Of a stretch of 42,908 nucleotides of DNA, positions 17,136 through 26,142 are shown one piece after another; position 1 is the first letter of the stretch; the number at the start of each line of letters is the position of its first letter. The position numbers and the translations under genes are program-made. Location of the stretch: NCBI RefSeq assembly GCF_001468135.1, contig NZ_LNYU01000085.1:1-42908 (forward strand), written 5' to 3'. The notes under the pieces were generated by a model. That model saw only the letters and a program-made list of their open reading frames with translations. It made no database searches and had not been told where the DNA came from. Source of the DNA: Legionella santicrucis (GTDB lineage: Bacteria; Pseudomonadota; Gammaproteobacteria; Legionellales; Legionellaceae).

Positions 17136-17681
17136 ATGAAATCTCAACAGAGCAAAGTTCCATTTAATCTGAATGAAATAAAAAAACAAGCAAGACGCTC
17201 TCTTGAACAAGGGGCAATAACCGAAGATTATCCACTTAATCTTCAAGAAGCATGTGCTCATTTAAATAAAGCATTAGCTACAGAAATTATGTGTGTCTTA
17301 CGTTATCGTCATCATCAAGTGATCGCAAAAAGTATTGATAGGCCACAAGTTGTAGCTGAGTTTGTAGAACACGCAGATGATGAGCAAAGGCATATGATGA
17401 TGATAGCGGAGCGCATTAATCAATTGGGCGGCGATCCTGATTTTAATCCAGATACTGTATTAGAAAGAACAGCTACAGATTATGGTTCAGGAACTGATTT
17501 ATTAAAATTAGTAGAAGATGATTTAATTGCTGAAAGAATTGCAATTATGATTTATCGTGATTTGATTGAATGGTTTGGTCCATATGATCCAACAACGCGA
17601 CGGATGCTCGAGGAAATTTTAAAGGACGAGGAAGATCATGCGGATGATTTATCTGACTTGTTGGCATCTAGGAAGCACTAA
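17136..17681 (+). CDS. Ferritin-like di-iron protein (bacterioferritin family)
   Basis: A four-helix ferritin-like protein of 181 residues. The di-iron ligands are visible as Glu in 'LATEIMCVLRYRHH' (about 50), ExxH in 'DDEQRHMMM' (about 85-88), a second Glu in 'DDLIAERIAIMIY' (about 130) and a second ExxH in 'KDEEDHADDL' (about 168-171). This pattern fits oxidation and storage of iron, or protection from peroxide. It is longer than Dps, and an N-terminal extension of about 40 residues ('RRSLEQGAITEDYPLN') precedes the core. AAGGAGA precedes the ATG. It seems to be a single-gene unit. Confidence 0.87.
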   Translation: MKSQQSKVPFNLNEIKKQARRSLEQGAITEDYPLNLQEACAHLNKALATEIMCVLRYRHHQVIAKSIDRPQVVAEFVEHADDEQRHMMMIAERINQLGGDPDFNPDTVLERTATDYGSGTDLLKLVEDDLIAERIAIMIYRDLIEWFGPYDPTTRRMLEEILKDEEDHADDLSDLLASRKH

Positions 17682-17751
17682 GTTTAGAGGATACTTTATG
17701 AGCGAAAAACAAATAAATGTTTTCATTTGAATTTTATTGACGAATCCTGTA

Positions 17752-18942
17752 TTAGTACATCATTGCAACTATGAGCAAGCCTATTGCGACAAAACCAATT
17801 ATAACGAGAGTGGAATTACCTCCTGGGACCAAATGGCTTTCGGTAGTTATTAGGTATTGACGCCCTTTCCATGCCATAATTGCAGGTAGTAACAGTAATA
17901 AAATGACACAGCAAATTCCAGCATAGCTTAAAGCATGGAGATAAATTCCTGGATTAAACAAAACTACGGCCAAAGGAGGAAGGAACGTTAAAGCCAACGT
18001 ATATTTTCCTTGATGGCCAGATTTTTTAAGTTTTAACCCATCTGCTAGAAAATCAAACAAACCTATAGAAACACCCAGAAATGCAGTAAGCATGCAGATA
18101 GAAGTAAAAAATCCAAAAAACCCACTTATCCATTGATTTTGAACGGATTGGCTTAAAGCTTCAGTTAAACCACTTGTAGCATGATCCGAACTCATAAGTG
18201 CAATTAACCCATTATCTCCTTCTCGTGATACAACACCCATAATAACCGCATCCCAAATAATGTAGCAGAAAAGAGGGATGAGTGAGCCAAGGAGAATGAC
18301 TTTTCTTAAATTATGGATATCCTCGTCGAAATAGTCCCGTAAGCTGGGTATAATTGTTGCGTAACCAAAAGAAGTAATGAGAATCATTAAGGTACCAGTA
18401 AAAGCACGTACAGATCCTCCTGTTAATCCCAAAGTTGATGTATGTGGACTAATAATCGCAACTAACAAAATATAAATACCTAACTTACCAAACATTAAAC
18501 CTCGATTAACATAATCTACGGAACGGATACCGTTATAAACGATCAAGCTGAATAAAAAGGTAAAGAGTATCGCAGTGACACTATTAGGCAAGTTAATATT
18601 TATTTTATGCAATAAATTATTGAATACATCACTTCCACCTGAAATATAAGCAGAGAGCAATGTATACAGCAAGAACAGATAAGTAATCCAAGCTATAATC
18701 TGTCCGGGTAAACCTAATGTAGATTTAGCCATGGAAATCATATTACTTCCTGCTGGCAGGCGCAGATTAACTTCCAGTATTAATAATGCTCCCGCAGTCA
18801 TAACAAACCAGCATAAAAATAAGAAAAAAATTGAATTACTAAAGCCGACTTCTGCTGTGGATACAGGTAATGCCAACATACCTCCACCTATTGAGGTACC
18901 TATTATAAGTAGTATTCCGCCTATTAGCTTTGAATGGTTCAT
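17752..18942 (-). CDS. Aromatic amino acid permease, TyrP/Mtr (HAAAP) family, copy 1
   Basis: A proton-coupled permease of 396 residues with about eleven membrane segments. The first helix motif 'GGILLIIGTSIGGGMLALPVSTAEVGF' is the signature of the HAAAP family (tyrosine, tryptophan). 'LLSAYISGGSDVF', 'SFGYATIIPSLRDYFDED' and 'TSICMLTAFLGVSIGLFDFLADGLKLKKSG' are shared almost word for word with the next gene, so the two are a tandem duplication. Legionella use amino acids as main carbon sources, and aromatic amino acids are typical substrates. It has its own 157-base upstream gap with a palindrome, so it may be transcribed separately from copy 2. Confidence 0.93.
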   Translation of the reverse strand: MNHSKLIGGILLIIGTSIGGGMLALPVSTAEVGFSNSIFFLFLCWFVMTAGALLILEVNLRLPAGSNMISMAKSTLGLPGQIIAWITYLFLLYTLLSAYISGGSDVFNNLLHKININLPNSVTAILFTFLFSLIVYNGIRSVDYVNRGLMFGKLGIYILLVAIISPHTSTLGLTGGSVRAFTGTLMILITSFGYATIIPSLRDYFDEDIHNLRKVILLGSLIPLFCYIIWDAVIMGVVSREGDNGLIALMSSDHATSGLTEALSQSVQNQWISGFFGFFTSICMLTAFLGVSIGLFDFLADGLKLKKSGHQGKYTLALTFLPPLAVVLFNPGIYLHALSYAGICCVILLLLLPAIMAWKGRQYLITTESHLVPGGNSTLVIIGFVAIGLLIVAMMY

Positions 18943-18979
18943 AAGAAGTAATCCAAAAATAGCTCAAAAATAATTCAAT

Positions 18980-19017
18980 ATGATACATTATTATTCATTT
19001 TGGGTCAATTGTATCAT
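18980..19017 (-). promoter_or_regulatory. Palindrome upstream of permease copy 1
   Basis: ATGATACA at 18980-18987 and TGTATCAT at 19010-19017 form a perfect 8-base inverted pair, 22 bases apart, 38 bases before the permease start. It is placed like an operator or looping site, but it does not match the TyrR box that controls such genes in enterics. The regulator is unknown. Confidence 0.35.
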
Positions 19018-19099
19018 AACCGAGTGTAGTGGAGTATTGTAGGCTGAAAATGTATTCGGGGGCTGAGAGGATTGAGGTATGTACTTGAATCCTCTATAT

Positions 19100-20293
19100 T
19101 TAGCCTATTAACTTCCAAAGTTCATGCACCAATAGCCCAATTGAAATAGCAATTACCACTAGTTGAGTCAATTTACCACCAGGGACACTAAAAGCAGGAC
19201 TATGGTATTTTCTGCCAAAATAACACATTAATGCGGGTAAAAATAGTAGTAGTATGATGCAAAAAACTCCTGCATAACCTAAAGCATGAATGTATGCGCC
19301 GGGATAATAAATGACAATAAGTAATGGTGGTGTAAAAGTGAGTAAAAATAATCCTAAACCATGACTCCCTTTTTCACGCAATTTTAAACCATCCGCAAGA
19401 AAACTATATAAGCATAGGGATACCCCTAGGAAGGCAGTTAACATGCAAATGGAGGTGAAAAAATTAAATAAAGCGCTAATAGTCGTGTTTTGTACTTTAT
19501 TCGAGAGCATATTGGCTAAGGCACTCGTAGTATGTGGATTGCTCATTAGGCTTTCCAGGTTTTGACTGCCTTCGGAGGGAAGAGCGCCCATAATGACAGC
19601 ATCCCAAGCTAAATAACAGAATAACGGAATTAATGAACCAATAAAAATCACTTTTTTTAGTTGCTTAATATCATCATCGAAATAGTCTCTTAAATTGGGG
19701 ACAATAATGGCAAAGCCAAAAGAGGTAATCAAAATCATGATAGAGCCTCCAATGTAATGCATATCACCATGATGAAGATGTTCTATCTCTATATGAGGTG
19801 CAATCAATATTATTAACAAAAAATAAACAGCCAACTTGCCAAACATCAGGCCACGGTTCACATAATCTACATAGTAAATACCTCCATAGACTACAAGGCC
19901 AAAAATGAGTGTAAATAAAAAACTTGCTTGCCAATCTTTTAAGTGTAACCCCACTTTAAAAAGAAGACTGTTTAATACATCGGCTCCACCAGAAATATAA
20001 GCAGACAACAAGGTGTAAAGTAAAAACAAATAGCTTATCCAGGCAATGAGTAAGCCAAAGTTACCCAAAGTAGCTTGTGCCATAGAAACCATGTGTTTTC
20101 CTCGAGGCAAATAAAGATTTGCCTCAAGAATAAAAAAGGCGCCTAAGGTCATAAAAACCCAGCACAGAAACAAAAAAATAGAGGATTGCCAAAAACCAGT
20201 CGCTGCATTGGCAACAGGCAAGGCAAGCATTCCTCCACCTATGGACGTCCCAACAATTAAAAGAATCCCTCCAATAAATCTTGATGTACGCAT
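19100..20293 (-). CDS. Aromatic amino acid permease, TyrP/Mtr (HAAAP) family, copy 2
   Basis: A 397-residue paralogue of the neighbouring permease, clearly related over its whole length: 'GGILLIVGTSIGGGMLALPVANAATGF', 'LLSAYISGGADVL', 'VDYVNRGLMFGKLAVY' and 'PLFCYLAWDAVIMGALPSEG'. It starts 9 bases after the OmpA-type lipoprotein gene ends, so those two are very likely one transcript. The differences from copy 1 are concentrated in loops and in the His-rich segment 'EIEHLHHGDMHYIGG'. The two copies may differ in substrate (for example tyrosine versus tryptophan or phenylalanine), but this cannot be read from sequence. Confidence 0.93.
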   Translation of the reverse strand: MRTSRFIGGILLIVGTSIGGGMLALPVANAATGFWQSSIFLFLCWVFMTLGAFFILEANLYLPRGKHMVSMAQATLGNFGLLIAWISYLFLLYTLLSAYISGGADVLNSLLFKVGLHLKDWQASFLFTLIFGLVVYGGIYYVDYVNRGLMFGKLAVYFLLIILIAPHIEIEHLHHGDMHYIGGSIMILITSFGFAIIVPNLRDYFDDDIKQLKKVIFIGSLIPLFCYLAWDAVIMGALPSEGSQNLESLMSNPHTTSALANMLSNKVQNTTISALFNFFTSICMLTAFLGVSLCLYSFLADGLKLREKGSHGLGLFLLTFTPPLLIVIYYPGAYIHALGYAGVFCIILLLFLPALMCYFGRKYHSPAFSVPGGKLTQLVVIAISIGLLVHELWKLIG

Positions 20294-20302
20294 TAAATCG
20301 CC

Positions 20303-21022
20303 TTACTTCGTTGCATAAATCATAGGTGATGGTACTGGAGCAGGACACGTTGCGCAACGTTTAGTTCCTAAACTGCTGAACCATTGAATTTCAATGCGTC
20401 TATTAAATGCGCTACCATGAATCAGTTTGTTATCACCTACATCATTTTTATCACCATAACCTTCTGCTTTAAGAAGTTGTGCGGGGATATTATTGGCCCA
20501 TAAAAAGGTAAGCATTGTTTCCGCTTGTGCTTGAGATAATGACCTTTTACGGTATCTAGTACCTACATCATCTGTAAATCCTGCTACATAGACAGGACTT
20601 ACTGGATAAAATTTCAATAGTCTTACGATGTTAATCAAACCTGGATAACAAATTTCATTAAGGCGTGGACTTTCAAACATAAAATATTTATCAACAGGTA
20701 CAATAAGGGTCATAGTATCGCCATATTGCACGAACTCAATGTTTTCATTATTTAATTCTTTAATGATGCTGCGGCTACTCGTTTTGTTAAAACCTACAAT
20801 GGCACCAGCCACCCCTCCAGCTGCAGTACCTACAAGTGCCCCGGCTACGGTACCTGTAGTCGCAGCCCCTACTGCTGTGCCAACGACTGCTCCAGTAACA
20901 ACTCTTTTAGGCATAGGATGTACCGGTTTGAAATTGTTATAGGGTGGATGAACACAACTACTAAGTAAACATGTAATGAAGCCACAATATAAAATTTTTC
21001 TTTTAGTTATTTTGAGTGACAT
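20303..21022 (-). CDS. OmpA-family outer membrane lipoprotein with glycine zipper
   Basis: From the ATG at 21022 (GGGAG just upstream) the protein has 239 residues. The longer open frame would put 19 unlikely residues in front of the signal peptide. Residues 1-23 are a lipoprotein signal ending LLSSC, with Cys23 as lipid anchor. Residues about 40-75 are a glycine-zipper segment (repeated GxxxG, 'GAVVGTAVGAATTGTVAG'). Residues about 110-220 form an OmpA-like peptidoglycan-binding domain with 'VYVAGFTDDVGTRYRKRSLSQAQAETM' and 'AFNRRIEIQW'. A Cys-rich tail 'KRCATCPAP' follows. I infer an outer membrane to cell wall tether. It is similar in design to Dot/Icm IcmN/DotK and Pal-like proteins, but I do not assign it to either. 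Confidence 0.88.
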   Translation of the reverse strand: MSLKITKRKILYCGFITCLLSSCVHPPYNNFKPVHPMPKRVVTGAVVGTAVGAATTGTVAGALVGTAAGGVAGAIVGFNKTSSRSIIKELNNENIEFVQYGDTMTLIVPVDKYFMFESPRLNEICYPGLINIVRLLKFYPVSPVYVAGFTDDVGTRYRKRSLSQAQAETMLTFLWANNIPAQLLKAEGYGDKNDVGDNKLIHGSAFNRRIEIQWFSSLGTKRCATCPAPVPSPMIYATK

Positions 21023-21280
21023 CTTCACTCCCTTATTCTGTGATTTAATCATTATTAAACATCTGATTAAATTTCGCAATTGTAAGTTCTTAATCTATAA
21101 AGTATATAAATGAGCATACGTAGGGGAGGTATATCTATAGTATTCTGAGTTAAGCAAGCTTATTTTGACCCAGATGAGAAATAACTGCCCCTATAGCGAA
21201 TGTTTGCTCGCACGAACGTTATTCCGGCATGTTCCCAACGAAAGAGAGTAGGTGTAGATTAATACGGAATTCAGTTCTGA

Positions 21281-21325
21281 TAAAAACAGCGCGATATAAA
21301 AAATTATTTTAGTTTATATCGCGCT
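21281..21325 (-). terminator. Intrinsic terminator of the 21334-21966 gene
   Basis: On the minus strand, 21325-21313 (AGCGCGATATAAA) pairs perfectly over 13 bases with 21300-21288 (TTTATATCGCGCT), followed by GTTTTTA at 21287-21281. A GC-rich base and a T tract right after the stop at 21334 make this a convincing rho-independent terminator. The rest of the gap from 21023 to 21333 shows no gene. Confidence 0.8.
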
Positions 21326-21333
21326 TGCTTAAT

Positions 21334-21966
21334 TTAAATACAACATATGTCCTCTAGTTCGTTTATTTCTTCATTAATCGGGCTAATTACTTCTCGTTCT
21401 TGGGGGGCTGGTTTGAAAAATGAAACCAGGCTTGATTCGTTGGTATGTTCTGTATCGTGTCGACTCAATGATTTAAATTCCGTAAAACATGAAATCGCTT
21501 TACATGCAGCCGCAAGCATTGCACCAACAATGGTTATTGACACTGCAATACCTAGAACAGGTTGGATAACAAGTACAGGTAAAGCAATTCCAAAAATACC
21601 CATATACAGAGAAAATGCAGTGGCGGACCAAAATAATAGTTCACATGCTTTAGTAAGGTTGTTAAATAAGACATTAACTTTTCTGGATTGGCTTGTATTT
21701 ATCAATGCATCCATTGCTTCTTTGGGGGGCATTTCCTTATTTTTTACTTTAGTGAGTAAGGCAACAAAAGATTCATAACTCCTCGCAATTGCTTCAACAG
21801 TTTTTGCTGAAGCTGCTTTAGTGTAAGAGAGATTATAATAATCTTGGACTGCTTTTATTTGTTGCTTTATTTTGTCGTCTAGTTCTTTTTCAGTGGCGAA
21901 GAGTGCAGATAATTGATCGTCACAAGTGCTTAAACGTTGTTCTAATATTCTATGATTATAAGGCAT
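21334..21966 (-). CDS. Legionella-type protein with coiled coil and two membrane helices
   Basis: I do not recognise a family with known function. The 210 residues have a charged helical N-terminal half ('RILEQRLSTCDDQLSALFATEKELDDKIKQQIKAVQDYY'), then a hydrophobic hairpin at about residues 110-160 ('LLFWSATAFSLYMGIFGIALPVLVI' and 'AVSITIVGAMLAAACKAI') and a polar C-terminal tail rich in Glu ending 'INELEDICCI'. The two closely spaced membrane helices and the Glu-rich tail resemble many Dot/Icm substrates of Legionella, so an effector role is possible. No PmrA-type box was seen upstream. It has its own terminator and stands alone. Confidence 0.82.
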   Translation of the reverse strand: MPYNHRILEQRLSTCDDQLSALFATEKELDDKIKQQIKAVQDYYNLSYTKAASAKTVEAIARSYESFVALLTKVKNKEMPPKEAMDALINTSQSRKVNVLFNNLTKACELLFWSATAFSLYMGIFGIALPVLVIQPVLGIAVSITIVGAMLAAACKAISCFTEFKSLSRHDTEHTNESSLVSFFKPAPQEREVISPINEEINELEDICCI

Positions 21967-22043
21967 GATTCATCTCTTATTATAATTATTTAGGAAAACA
22001 TGTAATCAAAATCATTTCAATTAATAAATTAAAGTGTGTTGGA

Positions 22044-22206
22044 GATAAGAAAACGAATCACTCCCCCTACACGTTCGGGCTGAGGAGGCGGTTACGCTGT
22101 CTCGAAGCATTGGTATGCTCGTGTTAAGACTTCGAGACGATGCTGACACATATCTCCTCAGCCCGAATGGATTCAGAGAGACTCTGATTCTAATAAAATC
22201 CTTATC
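22044..22206. repeat. Nested palindromic repeat, about 160 bp
   Basis: Four nested inverted pairs share one centre: GATAAG 22044-22049 with CTTATC 22201-22206; TTCGGGCTGAGGAG 22074-22087 with CTCCTCAGCCCGAA 22154-22167 (14 of 14); GTCTCGAAG 22099-22107 with CTTCGAGAC 22130-22138 (9 of 9); and AGCAT with ATGCT around the loop TGGT at about 22111-22114. There is no open frame. The core TTCGGxCTGAGGA recurs in the repeat near 25940, so this is probably a dispersed Legionella palindromic element. It fills most of the gap from 21967 to 22310. Confidence 0.75.
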
Positions 22207-22310
22207 TATAACTTACGTTAAATTAACGTTTTATAACATAATTAACATAGAAAAATCATGATATTTTTATTTATTTAACCATAACGCTGTTTATTATGAA
22301 AGAAGAGAAT

Positions 22311-24842
22311 CTATTCATTGTCTTGAATGCGGCATAAATTTTGAAAGTCGCATTGCTGACAAATACTTAAATGGGCTGGTCGTGGTGGACAATGTCCCTG
22401 TTGAAATTCCATTGCTAAATGAGTTAATTGTTTTTGCCACGTTTTTCTGCATTCAGACCAAGTTTCATCTTTTTTTAATGAAGTAATTCCATTAATAGCC
22501 TGCTTTTCTTCACTCAGTCCAGCACAGCATATTTTTCCCGATTTTAATTGCATCAGTAAAAAGGTATTAATCTGATCATCGAGTAGCGCGTAAAGAAGCA
22601 ATTGTGGTTCTTTCGGCCTCTCTTCATGCCAAGGTTTACTCGTAGGAAGGGAGCTCTTATAATCAATAACCCATTTTTTATCTGCTACTTGATCCAAACG
22701 ATCAATACGTACTTGAATATCAAGTCCTGCCAAATTAATGGAATATGAGAGTTCTAATGCTGCGATTGTAAATGGAGATCGTTGCTTCTCCCATTCGAGA
22801 TAGATATGTATGAGACGTTTTAGCCGAGTATGTTCAACTTCTTGTAGTGAGGCAAGGAGTAAATCAGAGTGTTGTTTTAAATGGCTTAAAGCAGTATGAA
22901 TTGCTTCATCTATATACTCATCTAAAATATGCGGCGCTAAAAGATGGAGTTTCTCTTGGCTCTCTAATGCTTGCCACAATAACTCCATCACTTTGTGAAT
23001 CATCTTTCCTCTTTCTTTATGATTCAAACCATCAGTTGTTTGCAAAGGTGCTTTTGCACGAAGTCGATGCTCAGCAAATGCTTTAAACGGACACTTTGCT
23101 TGATTCGCCAAAATTGCTGTTCCTCCAGTAATACGTTCTTCTGGAAATACCGGTAGAGAAAAATGTTCTTCTACAGTCACGCATTGAGGTGTCGAAGAGT
23201 TAGATACCGGTAATAACATAAAATGAGGAAATGATGTTATTAAGGAGCAAGGTAAATTAGGATTATCACCTTGTAATTTTGCAAAACTAAATACTATAGA
23301 ATCAGCGCTTCTTTGTAGTCTTTGGAGTATTTGACGTGCAAATTGCAACTCACGTTCGGGTAGGCTATGCGGCATATGCAGCTCGCGCTGTAAGTATGAA
23401 GGCACAAAAGCAGATAAGTGAACCTTTTGTGGCAAACATTGATCAGTTAAGCCCATCACCCATAGGCTATCAAATTCACATCCAGATGCTTCCAAAAGAC
23501 CAGAAATTTGAATTGGGGCGTTGTTTTTTTGGGCCTGAAAAATGGTATGGTGAGTCAAATAGTGTAATGCTTCAAGTGCTTCAGCCTTAGTTAAATAAGT
23601 ATTGAGCACAGAAAGTTGCCTCAATTCATCAAAAAGGGTGATGAAACGATTGAGGCATTGATAATTTTCTGAGTTAAGTCCGTAGTCACCTGGGAATCCT
23701 AACGTCTTTAAGCGATCTTGAAATAGGCATACCCATTCTTGGAGGGTAGCCATTGGTGGATAGGGGATTAGAAAACTTAATAATTTGGAAAGTTTAGGGG
23801 TATAAAAATGGAGATCCTCTCTAAAATTCTTTAATAAAATCAAGTGTTTTTCAAGTAAGGTACTCTCTTGAAGATATTCCGCTCGTTCAATGAATTCTTC
23901 TTTAGAATGACCAAGATAAGGAGATTGGAGAAGCAGGCTTGCTTGATGTTGGGTTAAAGTAACATCATCTAAATTGAGCCAACACAAGGCATGCGCAACT
24001 AAGGGAAAATCACTTAAAGGCTGGCCTAAGGAAATATTAAAGAACGTTGGCTCAAAATGATGGGCTAATATCCTTTGTAATAAGTTTGATTTTTCTTCTA
24101 AATTAGGTACAACTACACCTATACGATGATGACCTTCTTGTATTTTTAAATGCAACCACAACATTAATTGCTGATATTCTTCTTTTTCGTCTTGGGCTGC
24201 TAGCATTTCAGTTATAGATAATTTTTCTTTTAAATCATATTGGTATTGGGTAATTCCTTGATGGATTAACTGTTCTTGTAAGTACAATTGTTGAGGAGTA
24301 AAGTCATCAAAACATACCCAAACAATCGAATCAGAAAACAAAGAGCATCGGGCATTGAGTAGGTGAGGGATTAATTGATATTCCGTAATCAAATGTTGTT
24401 GCTCTAATTGTTTCTCAAAAATAAGCCACCATTGCTGAAATTGGCGTGTTTGAGCGGTATAGATAAATTTTGGATTTTCGGGCTTAATTTGCCATTGTTG
24501 ACAATGTTCCCAAGCAGTGATCACCGATTTGAGTAAGCCTTCGCTATAGGTGATAGAGGGGTCTGATTTAATGATTTTACGCCATAAATACTGACACTGG
24601 GCGTCACTTAATAATATAGGGTAGGAGTCATTTGCATGAATAAAATTAAGTTGTTCGTAAGCTTTGATGAGTGCAGTTCGATAAGGCATGCATTTAGGTT
24701 TATCCACAGTTTGACTGTTACAATGAGTAAAATATTGTTGGATTATGGATTCATTCAGTCGGTTGTTAGGTGTGAGGACAATGGCTCCTTGAGCTAAAAG
24801 AAAAAAAAGTTGATCTTTATTGCTGAAAGTATGGGGGAGCAT
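22311..24842 (-). CDS. AddB-like PD-(D/E)XK nuclease, probable DNA repair protein
   Basis: An 843-residue protein of the TIGR03623 type ('probable DNA repair protein'), related to the AddB subunit of helicase-nucleases. The N-terminal two thirds resemble an inactivated UvrD-like helicase ('GAIVLTPNNRLNESI'). The last 270 residues hold the nuclease: 'HKVMELLW', 'IQVRIDRLDQVADKKWVIDYKSS' (the D...DYKS core of PD-(D/E)XK) and 'EPQLLLYALL'. Cysteines in 'NQAKCPFKAFAEHRL' and in 'CQQCDFQNLC' at the C-terminus match the AddB-type iron-sulfur clamp. The helicase partner usually encoded next door is not in this window. Its start ATG is at 24842. Confidence 0.87.
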   Translation of the reverse strand: MLPHTFSNKDQLFFLLAQGAIVLTPNNRLNESIIQQYFTHCNSQTVDKPKCMPYRTALIKAYEQLNFIHANDSYPILLSDAQCQYLWRKIIKSDPSITYSEGLLKSVITAWEHCQQWQIKPENPKFIYTAQTRQFQQWWLIFEKQLEQQHLITEYQLIPHLLNARCSLFSDSIVWVCFDDFTPQQLYLQEQLIHQGITQYQYDLKEKLSITEMLAAQDEKEEYQQLMLWLHLKIQEGHHRIGVVVPNLEEKSNLLQRILAHHFEPTFFNISLGQPLSDFPLVAHALCWLNLDDVTLTQHQASLLLQSPYLGHSKEEFIERAEYLQESTLLEKHLILLKNFREDLHFYTPKLSKLLSFLIPYPPMATLQEWVCLFQDRLKTLGFPGDYGLNSENYQCLNRFITLFDELRQLSVLNTYLTKAEALEALHYLTHHTIFQAQKNNAPIQISGLLEASGCEFDSLWVMGLTDQCLPQKVHLSAFVPSYLQRELHMPHSLPERELQFARQILQRLQRSADSIVFSFAKLQGDNPNLPCSLITSFPHFMLLPVSNSSTPQCVTVEEHFSLPVFPEERITGGTAILANQAKCPFKAFAEHRLRAKAPLQTTDGLNHKERGKMIHKVMELLWQALESQEKLHLLAPHILDEYIDEAIHTALSHLKQHSDLLLASLQEVEHTRLKRLIHIYLEWEKQRSPFTIAALELSYSINLAGLDIQVRIDRLDQVADKKWVIDYKSSLPTSKPWHEERPKEPQLLLYALLDDQINTFLLMQLKSGKICCAGLSEEKQAINGITSLKKDETWSECRKTWQKQLTHLAMEFQQGHCPPRPAHLSICQQCDFQNLCRIQDNE

Positions 24843-25008
24843 AAATATCCAAAAATAAGATTATCTTAAAAGTATATTGGCTGATAATCGATGCAAAGTG
24901 CTTTTATGAGATCTGAAAATGTGAGTTTTATATTATTGATACTCACCTTAACGTGATGATACATTGTCAGATGTTGGCGTACACTTTCAAAGATGACTCA
25001 TTTTTAGC

Positions 25009-25602
25009 TTATTTTACTGAAGTTTTTTTCCGTTGCATAGTACGTCTTTTGGGTGCGGATTTGGTTTTGGCTTTGTCTAATTCTCCTATATAACGTGGTA
25101 AGCGATGACTTCGTCGTTTATCAGTATGCAAGATTTGATAGACAAATAAGCCTCGTAAATACATAGAAGCAAGACCTGCTGCAATGGCAAGTACAAACCC
25201 GAACAGAATATAGCTGTAGCCTAATACCGTCAAATAAGAAAGAAAAAGATCCTGGAAATTGCTTATCTTGAGTATTGGCCTTTCTGATTCTTCGATAAAG
25301 TACATCAAACCCAGATCAAAAAAAGGCAAAGAAAGAAGGACCATGATAAAACCCAACATAAAGGTTTTAAGTTTATGGGGTTTAGGGCAATGGACGATAA
25401 GTTCACCAAATATTGCTCCAGTAATTGAAGCAACAATTACTCCTAGGACTATTGATTGGAAAAGAGGTACAATTTCCATAATATTCAGCGAGGTAAGCAA
25501 TACGTCTATCAATATGGTGCCAACAACGGAGAGTAATCCATAATAAACAGCGGCGAGTAAACGCGGATTCGAAATAGTAAGTGCGGGATCTTCGTTTTTC
25601 AT
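25009..25602 (-). CDS. Four-helix inner membrane protein of unknown function
   Basis: I do not recognise a family. The 197 residues contain four hydrophobic segments at about 17-38 ('VYYGLLSVVGTILIDVLLTSL'), 48-70, 84-108 and 126-152, followed by a strongly basic, probably cytoplasmic tail ('KAKTKSAPKRRTMQRKKTSVK'). It may be a small chaperone-like or transport-associated membrane protein, but nothing decides this. It is the next gene upstream of the nuclease on the same strand, 166 bases away, so a shared transcript is possible but not shown. Confidence 0.83.
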   Translation of the reverse strand: MKNEDPALTISNPRLLAAVYYGLLSVVGTILIDVLLTSLNIMEIVPLFQSIVLGVIVASITGAIFGELIVHCPKPHKLKTFMLGFIMVLLSLPFFDLGLMYFIEESERPILKISNFQDLFLSYLTVLGYSYILFGFVLAIAAGLASMYLRGLFVYQILHTDKRRSHRLPRYIGELDKAKTKSAPKRRTMQRKKTSVK

Positions 25603-25834
25603 TTGAGCACTCCATAGCTACGCCTATATATGTATCATTTTAGTATAATTTTAAACTCTAGAAGGCTTTTTTTATTGTTTATCACCTTTTATTTTTAATA
25701 ACTTAGGTAAATTGTGCCTGTGCAAAGTATTTAAGGTGTATCGAAATAATAATTTGTATATACTAAGCTGTGTTGACAATTTATTTAAGTGACTTACGTC
25801 TCGTGGTTTATGCCGGAGAAATCCTCGCAAAATT

Positions 25835-26019
25835 TAAACGCTGAGAATCCAGTCGCTACTTAGAATCGTTCAGTCTCAGGAGAATAAAAGCTCGCTGTTA
25901 AGGCTTCATCCTCGGCTTAGCGACAGTGCTTCGTGCTTCCTCAGTCCGAACGTTCCAGGTAGAGCATGGATTAAAAGTATTTTTTTAGTTTAATTTTTGT
26001 GATGAGTTCTCAGCGTTTA
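25835..26019. repeat. Large inverted repeat element, about 185-250 bp
   Basis: TAAACGCTGAGAA at 25835-25847 pairs perfectly over 13 bases with TTCTCAGCGTTTA at 26007-26019. The flanks extend the pairing imperfectly (ATCCTCGC near 25821 with GCGCGGGAT near 26021). Between them lies 'CAGTGCTTCGTGCTTCCTCAG' followed by TCCGAACG, whose reverse complement (CGTTCGGACTGAGGA) shares its core with the repeat at 22074. No open frame was seen. The surrounding 25603-26142 gap contains nothing else that I can support. Confidence 0.65.
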
Positions 26020-26142
26020 TGCGCGGGATTAAGATGATTTGCGTGATGACTTTAAATGATTGAGCTGGATGTCGTGCATGAAAGCGGACAAACGATGCAA
26101 ATGTCAACAATACCTAACAAAAATAATTTATAGATTGTGAAT

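Noticed and set aside
21023..21079. 19-codon N-terminal extension of the OmpA-type lipoprotein
   Set aside because: It would bury the lipoprotein signal peptide; GGGAG is correctly placed for the ATG at 21022.
25259..25543. 94-codon open frame on the + strand
   Set aside because: It is antisense to a membrane protein gene with clear hydrophobic segments and has no ribosome site.
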